Positions 8,569 to 12,992 of a stretch of DNA of 12,992 bases are shown piece after piece; the first letter of the stretch is position 1, and the number at the start of each line of letters is the position of its first letter. A program made the position numbers and the translations under genes. The stretch spans positions 1 through 12,992 of the forward strand of contig CANISK010000020.1 of assembly GCA_947470205.1 (NCBI GenBank), given 5' to 3'. Source of the DNA: Neisseriaceae bacterium (lineage in GTDB: Bacteria; Pseudomonadota; Gammaproteobacteria; Burkholderiales; UBA11063). Under the pieces are notes generated by a model. It was not told where the DNA came from, made no database searches, and worked only from the letters and a program-made list of their open reading frames with translations.

Positions 8569-8596
8569 TATAATTATACACTATAAATAAATGGGA
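8569..8596 (+). promoter_or_regulatory. Putative -10 box and ribosome site of hinT
   Basis: A consensus TATAAT at 8569-8574 stands 29 bases before the hinT ATG. A GGGA at 8593-8596 could act as the ribosome site, 7 bases from the ATG. No good -35 is visible at 16-18 bases, so this is a weak prediction. Confidence 0.4.
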
Positions 8597-8603
8597 AAAT
8601 AAG

Positions 8604-8921
8604 ATGAATGAATGTATTTTTTGTAGAATCATAAATAAAGAAATACCAGCACAAATAATCTATGAAGATGACAATGTTATTGCGTTTCATGACCTGCACC
8701 CAAAGGCAAAAACACATTATCTTGTGATTCCAAAAAAACACATCGCATCTATGTTGGAGGTCAACGATACAGATACTCAGTTACTTGGTGATTTATGTGT
8801 TAAAGTAAATGACATCGCGCAAGATCACCACCTAGAAGGCTATCAAATGCACATTAATGTTGGCGCAAAAGGCGGGCAAGAAGTTTTTCATCTACACATT
8901 CACTTATTATCTAACGCATAA
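8604..8921 (+). CDS. hinT: HIT family protein, HinT-type purine nucleoside phosphoramidase
   Basis: HIT proteins of this type hydrolyse AMP-lysine and related adenosine phosphoramidates in the cytosol. The 105-residue product begins 'NECIFCRIINKEIPAQIIYEDD', has 'FHDLHPKAKTHYLVIPKKHI' in the middle and ends with the histidine triad HLHIH (96-100). Cys4, Cys7, His46 and His96 match the zinc ligands of the CxxC-bearing bacterial HIT proteins. The family usually continues some 10 residues past the triad ('HLLGGR.lgp...'); this protein stops at 'HLLSNA', so the C-terminal tail that shapes the active site is shortened. tatA begins 26 bases downstream. The hinT-tatA order is common in gammaproteobacteria, where the pair often sits at the end of the his operon. 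Confidence 0.92.
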   Translation: MNECIFCRIINKEIPAQIIYEDDNVIAFHDLHPKAKTHYLVIPKKHIASMLEVNDTDTQLLGDLCVKVNDIAQDHHLEGYQMHINVGAKGGQEVFHLHIHLLSNA

Positions 8922-8947
8922 AACAAAAAACATAGGAGTATTAAATA

Positions 8948-9139
8948 ATGGGAAGTATGAGTATTTGGCATTGGTTGGTGGTGTTATTAATTGTCGCGTT
9001 AGTATTTGGAACGCGTAAAATAAAAGACTTAGGGCGTGACTTAGGTGAATCTGTAAAAAGCTTTAAAAATGCGCTTGAAGATGGTAAAAGTCCAGCAGAT
9101 AACAAAAATCAAGCAGACAATAACACAACAAATACTTAG
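8948..9139 (+). CDS. tatA: Sec-independent protein translocase subunit TatA
   Basis: TatA oligomerises in the inner membrane to form the passage for folded, twin-arginine-tagged proteins. The 63-residue product has the family layout: a short periplasmic N-terminus 'MGSMSIWHW', one membrane helix (about 5-20), the conserved Phe20-Gly21 hinge in 'LVFGTRK', an amphipathic helix '[18 protein letters not shown]' and a polar Asn/Asp tail. Position 8 is His where E. coli TatA has Gln. A good Shine-Dalgarno AGGAGT (8934-8939) lies 8 bases before the ATG. tatB and tatC normally follow; here a stem-loop and then an unrelated permease follow, so tatBC must lie elsewhere or be absent. TatA rather than TatB is chosen because of the 'GSMSIWHWL' start and the short length. 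Confidence 0.93.
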   Translation: MGSMSIWHWLVVLLIVALVFGTRKIKDLGRDLGESVKSFKNALEDGKSPADNKNQADNNTTNT

Positions 9140-9166
9140 AGTAATACACTCGAAGTATTTTGGTTT
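9130..9166 (+). terminator. Stem-loop overlapping the tatA stop codon, likely terminator
   Basis: AAATACTT (9130-9137) pairs with AAGTATTT (9153-9160), and inside it GAGT (9139-9142) pairs with ACTC (9148-9151). Together they give a 12-pair stem with one A/G mismatch and a five-base loop. The stretch after it, TGGTTTTC, is only moderately T-rich. The stem begins inside the last tatA codons and probably ends the hinT-tatA transcript. Confidence 0.6.
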
Positions 9167-9171
9167 TCGGC

Positions 9172-9238
9172 AAGGAGTAATTTTTTGCATTTCAACACAG
9201 GCGAAAATCTAAAGACAATGAGATATAACCATCAATAA
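9172..9238 (+). other. Possible 17-codon leader ORF upstream of the permease
   Basis: A full Shine-Dalgarno AAGGAG (9172-9177) is followed, after 7 bases, by TTG at 9185. This opens a reading frame of 17 codons that stops at TAA 9236-9238, 12 bases before the permease ATG. The permease itself has only a weak ribosome site (GAAAG), so translation of the short frame could feed ribosomes to it. The peptide has no recognisable motif. The spacing is seen; translation is speculative. Confidence 0.25.
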
Positions 9239-9250
9239 CAGAAAGTGCAC

Positions 9251-10870
9251 ATGGAACAACCAAACAAACACAAAAATAATCAAAATCAAGAACATAAAAT
9301 AAAGCTCCCCACATTAATGTTAGCTGGGATTGGCACCATTATTGGATCTGGTTGGTTATTTGGTTCAGCTCATGTTGCAAAAATGGCTGGTCCTGCCGGG
9401 ATATTTTCCTGGGTAATTGGTGCGGTTATGATATTAGTAATTGCATTAAACCTGATTGAGCTCTCCACCATAGCACCCATTCGCATGGGGAGTATGGGTT
9501 ACTTTTTGCGTTATACTCATGGCTCATTTGCGGGTTTCATTGCAGAGTGGACTATTTTAATTGGTTTTATTAGCTCCATTCCTTCAGAAGCAACCGCATC
9601 CACTCAGTATCTTAGTGAATGGAACTACGTGTGGGCGCATAGTCTATTTAACCACAATACAAATTCATTAACTTTGAGTGGGCTTATAATATCAAGTTTA
9701 TTGTGTTTTATATATTTTTTTATTAACTACTACTCATTAAGGTTTTTAGCGCGCTCCATCAAAACACTCACTATCTTCAAATTATTTGTACCAACTCTTG
9801 CCGTATTTATGTTTTTATATGCAGGTTTTCATGTGGATAATTTGCATATAGTTGGAAATCACTCTTTGGCTCCATATGGTATTAGCGGTATTTTTACCGC
9901 AGTTGCTACCTCTGGTGTTATATATGCATTTAATGGCTTTCAAGCCCCCATCACCTTCGCAGCCGAAACCCATAATCCAAAAAGAAATATCCCATTGGCT
10001 CTCATTGGCTCAGTTTTTATCTCAGCCGTTATATACATCTCGTTGCAATTTGTCTATCTTGTATCAATGCCTACGGATTTATTAATAAAATATGGCTGGA
10101 ATGGATTAAATTTATCTTCTCCGTTTGCTAGTTTAGCAATATCCCTAAATTTAAATTTATTAGCAATACTTCTCTTCATAGATGCCTTTATCTCGCCATC
10201 AGGCGGGGGGATTATATATACCTCGCTCTCTGGGCGAGTGTTTTTCGGCATGGGGGACTATTTGCCAAAATGGTTTGGTAATTTAGATGTCAAATCTCGT
10301 CTTCCTAAAAATGCATTACTTGCAGTTCTTGTTATATCTATATTATCATTATGGCTATTGCCTAGCTGGGAAAAATTAGCTGCGGTAATATCTGTGGGGT
10401 ATATTTTGTGTTATGCAACTGTGCCAGTATCAGTATACTCATTCAGGAAACTATCTCCTGTGTTACCACATAAAGATGCCATTCGTGTATACGGAGTCAA
10501 AATCCTAGCTCCCATAGGCTTTATTTTCGCGACCTTTATGCTATACTGGTCTCGCTCCCCATTAAACGCAGAAGTAATCCTAATAGTCCTACTCGGTCTC
10601 CCAATTTACATTTTTTATGCAAAAAAAAGACAAGAAGCGATAATGCCACAGCTATCCAAATGTATCTGGATGATAGCATATCTTGTCTTTGTTGCGATTT
10701 ATGGGTTTTTTGGCAGTAAAAATTTTGGTGGTACTGGTCTTATCCCAGATGTTTACATCATAGACCACATTCTTTTAGCATGTTTGTCAATGATATTTTT
10801 TATCTGGGGTGTGAGCGTTAGCTTCAAAACTAACGCCTATATCGAGGAGATAGATAATCGTCAAACATAA
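9251..10870 (+). CDS. APC-family amino-acid permease, YveA-like (aspartate:proton symporter type)
   Basis: This is a polytopic inner-membrane transporter of 539 residues from the chosen ATG; an in-frame GTG two codons earlier (9245) is the alternative. Residues 26-38, GIGTIIGSGWLFG, are the glycine-rich unwound part of helix 1 that contacts substrate in the APC superfamily. It is followed by 'AGPAGIFSWVIGAVMILVIALN', and later by 'YAFNGFQAPITFAAETHNPKRNIPLALIGS', the usual APC helix 6 and cytoplasmic loop. The 'GSGWLFG...AGPA.IFSW' start and 'SIPSEATASTQYLSEW' recall the YveA group, whose B. subtilis member imports aspartate with protons; the substrate here is inferred. For an auxotrophic or host-dependent bacterium this would be a nutrient importer. 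It overlaps the end of the convergent kinase-like gene by 10 bases. Confidence 0.88.
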   Translation: MEQPNKHKNNQNQEHKIKLPTLMLAGIGTIIGSGWLFGSAHVAKMAGPAGIFSWVIGAVMILVIALNLIELSTIAPIRMGSMGYFLRYTHGSFAGFIAEWTILIGFISSIPSEATASTQYLSEWNYVWAHSLFNHNTNSLTLSGLIISSLLCFIYFFINYYSLRFLARSIKTLTIFKLFVPTLAVFMFLYAGFHVDNLHIVGNHSLAPYGISGIFTAVATSGVIYAFNGFQAPITFAAETHNPKRNIPLALIGSVFISAVIYISLQFVYLVSMPTDLLIKYGWNGLNLSSPFASLAISLNLNLLAILLFIDAFISPSGGGIIYTSLSGRVFFGMGDYLPKWFGNLDVKSRLPKNALLAVLVISILSLWLLPSWEKLAAVISVGYILCYATVPVSVYSFRKLSPVLPHKDAIRVYGVKILAPIGFIFATFMLYWSRSPLNAEVILIVLLGLPIYIFYAKKRQEAIMPQLSKCIWMIAYLVFVAIYGFFGSKNFGGTGLIPDVYIIDHILLACLSMIFFIWGVSVSFKTNAYIEEIDNRQT

Positions 10871-12912
10871 CTAAAGTTGATTTCTATCAATTCTTTATAT
10901 CCGCCTGTGGTATTATTTTCATCGAAGAATATTTCTAGTATTTCTTCAGTGGTTACCCCGGTAGAATGTTCCCATTTGTTGTTTTTTGGTTTTGGCATCA
11001 TAAATGAAGACACAACGTATAGCATTTTCATTAACATTAACTGTGTCGCATCATCTTGTTTTGTATTAATATATGCAATCTTCTCTTCAATGAAGTTTAA
11101 CACCTTGTCAAAATATAACTTTCTGTTTACTGGGGTGGATATATCATTATTGTCTGCAATATCATTTTCCAGTTTTGCATCCATTGTCTGCATTAGTATA
11201 GATAGACAAAACGTATACAGCTGCTTAACATTTGTATCAATTAAAGAGTTTTTCCAACTTTTGCGGGTTACATATTCAATGTTATCACTTAGCAACAACG
11301 GAGGAAATAGCATGCTAGTGCCACTGTACGAGTACTGTGTTCCAACTTCGGCAAAACCTAGATCAAAAAAAACCAAATGTCCATTTGCATCTATACCCAT
11401 GTTTGCTGGTTTGATATCCTCTAAATGTATATGATTATTATTTAAAACAAATAAAGTCGCTATGGCGCTTTGCATTTGTTTTCCATTTATGCTTGTGATG
11501 TTTTGATCATTTAATGGATCAACCACTCTACTTGTTGATTTAACCCACGCTCCATTTTTTAATGGTTTACAGTAAATTAATTCATCAAGAACAATATTAT
11601 TCCTTAAATAGTTTTTCAGTTGTGGTATTATGGCGGTATTATTTGTAGCAATGAGTGCTTTTATTGTTTGCTGAGCTTTATTATTGAATTCTCTTCTTAT
11701 CGTTTCTTTCATGCTACCATTTTGTAGATTTTTAGTTGCAATAAAAGTAGAAAAAGTATTTTTTGAGCTTTGTTTGTCGGTTTTTTGTATTGGTATTAAT
11801 CTATCCTTGAAGGCGCCCGATGCATTTGCAATAATTGGTGTATATACCCCATGTTGCTCTTCGAAAATTTCCACATTTTTCATATGAATCAAATCTCTCT
11901 GCTTACCAATTTCATAACGATACCATGTATTGCCATCTTCTTCCATTTTGTGAATTATAAATTTTATTTTAATGTTAGTACCTAGAACTTGCCGATCATA
12001 CACCTTAATATTATCAGAGTTGCGCAATTCATTTATAGGTCTTTCATGCCATTTATTTATAGATATTTTATGCAATTGTTTTTGTAGGTGATACTCTTTT
12101 AATGGTGTTGCTTTGCCATATGCGTTTTCCAGATCTAATTTTAAATAAAAGTTACGCTCTTGATATCTAATACGAAAGTATTTATTATTATTTTCTGTGG
12201 CGTATTCATCTGGTATGATGATATTTATATTTTTGAAATCATCCATATCTTCTATACTCATCGAATCTGAGTGTGTTGAATCTGAATCTGAGTACTTATT
12301 TAGTATGATCTCATTTTTGTAACCCTTGCCTAATTTAACTGTTTTAATGCCTTGTTTATTGAGAATGGTTATTTCTTTAAGATGCTTACTGGCATCTTGC
12401 AACTGATACTCAATGTTAAAATTTTTTAATGCCTTTGGTTTGTTGCTGTTGAACCATTCCAAACAGCCATTAACATTAAACTTATTATTTTTAAAAGCTT
12501 CCTCAACAAATACATTTATATAAATTAACGCAATTATCTGCATTGTACCACATGTAATGTGTGTACTCCACATAGTGGAATTATTATAACATAAATACTC
12601 CATACTCCTTGCTAAAGTAATTGATTCTATTGATTCTAAATCATTTATGATAAACTCTTCTTCTTTATGGTATATTATTTTATTTGTTATTGAAGAAATG
12701 TCTTGTGTGGCAAAATACATCCACAATTTTTTTACAAGATTAAGCTTCGATGAATCTTTGCCGTGCGTCTGAATATAAGTTGCAATATTTTGTAGCGCAC
12801 ATTCTTTATTTGATTGATTGGTGTTATTAAATAAATTTGTTGTATTTAAATTATCACGGTATTTATTTTGAAATAAATTTCTTGCGCAGCTAGTTGATAA
12901 AATTTGATCCAT
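10861..12912 (-). CDS. Protein with C-terminal eukaryotic-type Ser/Thr kinase domain, candidate effector
   Basis: This 683-residue protein (numbering from the ATG at 12912) cannot be named. No signal peptide or certain membrane segment is seen. The kinase layout starts near residue 360: a glycine-loop-like 'NASGAF' (363-368), β3-like 'FIATKNL' with Lys394, αC-like 'KETIRREF' with Glu408, a hinge near 'IYCKPLKNGAW', catalytic loop 'HLEDIKPAN' with Asp499, Lys501 and Asn504, metal-binding 'DLG' (517-519) in place of DFG, 'GTSMLFPP' like an activation-segment end, and Asp559 in the αF-like 'DTNVKQLYTF'. All catalytic residues are present, so activity is plausible. The first 360 residues are unrecognised, with a Ser/Asp-rich stretch at about 206-225. 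Such kinases in Legionella and enteric pathogens are secreted into host cells. An in-frame TTG at 12927 is an alternative start; the ATG is preferred because GGA lies 10 bases before it and the TTG has no ribosome site. Confidence 0.7.
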   Translation of the reverse strand: MDQILSTSCARNLFQNKYRDNLNTTNLFNNTNQSNKECALQNIATYIQTHGKDSSKLNLVKKLWMYFATQDISSITNKIIYHKEEEFIINDLESIESITLARSMEYLCYNNSTMWSTHITCGTMQIIALIYINVFVEEAFKNNKFNVNGCLEWFNSNKPKALKNFNIEYQLQDASKHLKEITILNKQGIKTVKLGKGYKNEIILNKYSDSDSTHSDSMSIEDMDDFKNINIIIPDEYATENNNKYFRIRYQERNFYLKLDLENAYGKATPLKEYHLQKQLHKISINKWHERPINELRNSDNIKVYDRQVLGTNIKIKFIIHKMEEDGNTWYRYEIGKQRDLIHMKNVEIFEEQHGVYTPIIANASGAFKDRLIPIQKTDKQSSKNTFSTFIATKNLQNGSMKETIRREFNNKAQQTIKALIATNNTAIIPQLKNYLRNNIVLDELIYCKPLKNGAWVKSTSRVVDPLNDQNITSINGKQMQSAIATLFVLNNNHIHLEDIKPANMGIDANGHLVFFDLGFAEVGTQYSYSGTSMLFPPLLLSDNIEYVTRKSWKNSLIDTNVKQLYTFCLSILMQTMDAKLENDIADNNDISTPVNRKLYFDKVLNFIEEKIAYINTKQDDATQLMLMKMLYVVSSFMMPKPKNNKWEHSTGVTTEEILEIFFDENNTTGGYKELIEINFSYV

Positions 12913-12944
12913 GGCAATGAAATCCAAAAAATAATCATATAGTC

Positions 12945-12977
12945 ATTATAATATATTTTTTCACACAAAAGAGACAA
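12945..12977 (-). promoter_or_regulatory. Putative promoter of the kinase-like gene
   Basis: On the minus strand TTGTCT (complement of 12972-12977) and TATATT (complement of 12950-12955) are separated by 16 bases, a sigma-70-like pair. An overlapping perfect TATAAT (complement of 12945-12950) is an alternative -10 with no clear -35. Either would give a leader of a few tens of bases before the ATG at 12912. The gene appears to have its own promoter, but the window ends soon after, so an upstream gene in the same transcript cannot be excluded. Confidence 0.45.
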
Positions 12978-12992
12978 ATTTGTGTTATGCAC

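Noticed and set aside
9140..9250. Remnant of tatB or tatC between tatA and the permease
   Set aside because: No frame in this 111-base stretch resembles the start of TatB or any TatC segment.
10815..10836. Inverted repeat GCGTTAG/CTAACGC near the end of the permease gene
   Set aside because: The stem has only seven pairs, is within coding sequence, and no T-run follows on either strand; too weak to call a terminator.
10877..11434. 185-codon open frame on the plus strand opposite the kinase-like gene
   Set aside because: It lies wholly opposite a gene with clear kinase motifs, its product resembles no family I know, and no ribosome site precedes it.

Overview
The window is A+T-rich (roughly two thirds by eye) and densely coded. 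It looks like part of the chromosome of a host-associated gammaproteobacterium. Gram-negative markers are lpxB (lipid A), a DUF945/YdgA-type membrane-anchored protein, an LplT-like transporter, ispG and tatA. Two further genes encode proteins that resemble eukaryote-targeting effectors, which suggests an intracellular or symbiotic life. The sequence does not settle the genus.

Layout, left to right. (1) The 3' end of lpxB is followed closely by lepA, both on the plus strand. (2) Three bases after lepA, in convergent orientation, lies an unrecognised 412-residue protein. Its His/acid/Gln/Cys pattern fits the CE clan of cysteine proteases and YopJ-type acetyltransferases. (3) A 190-base divergent intergenic region carries an imperfect tandem repeat of about 41 bases, placed where activator sites of the putative effector gene would be. 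It is followed by pgl (6-phosphogluconolactonase). (4) A strong hairpin directly followed by TCAA, resembling the right end of an IS200/IS605-type element, lies between the convergent pgl and ispG genes. (5) A minus-strand set follows, transcribed DUF945 protein, then LplT-like MFS transporter, then ispG. (6) A divergent A+T-rich region leads to hinT (HIT family) and tatA on the plus strand. They end in a stem-loop that starts at the tatA stop codon, and no tatB or tatC follows. (7) An APC-family amino-acid permease follows; its closest recalled relatives are YveA-type aspartate:proton symporters. (8) It overlaps by 10 bases, tail to tail, a large minus-strand gene for a protein with a C-terminal eukaryotic-type Ser/Thr kinase domain and an unrecognised N-terminal region of about 360 residues.

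The housekeeping genes do not form one pathway. They cover lipid A synthesis, elongation-factor recycling, the pentose phosphate or Entner-Doudoroff route, isoprenoid precursor synthesis, lipid transport and Tat export. Several are separated from their usual partners: lepA from lepB/rnc, tatA from tatBC, pgl from zwf/edd. That is consistent with operon break-up in a host-restricted lineage. The most interesting content is the pair of minus-strand effector-like genes (CE-clan enzyme and kinase) and the repeat-bearing promoter region of the first.
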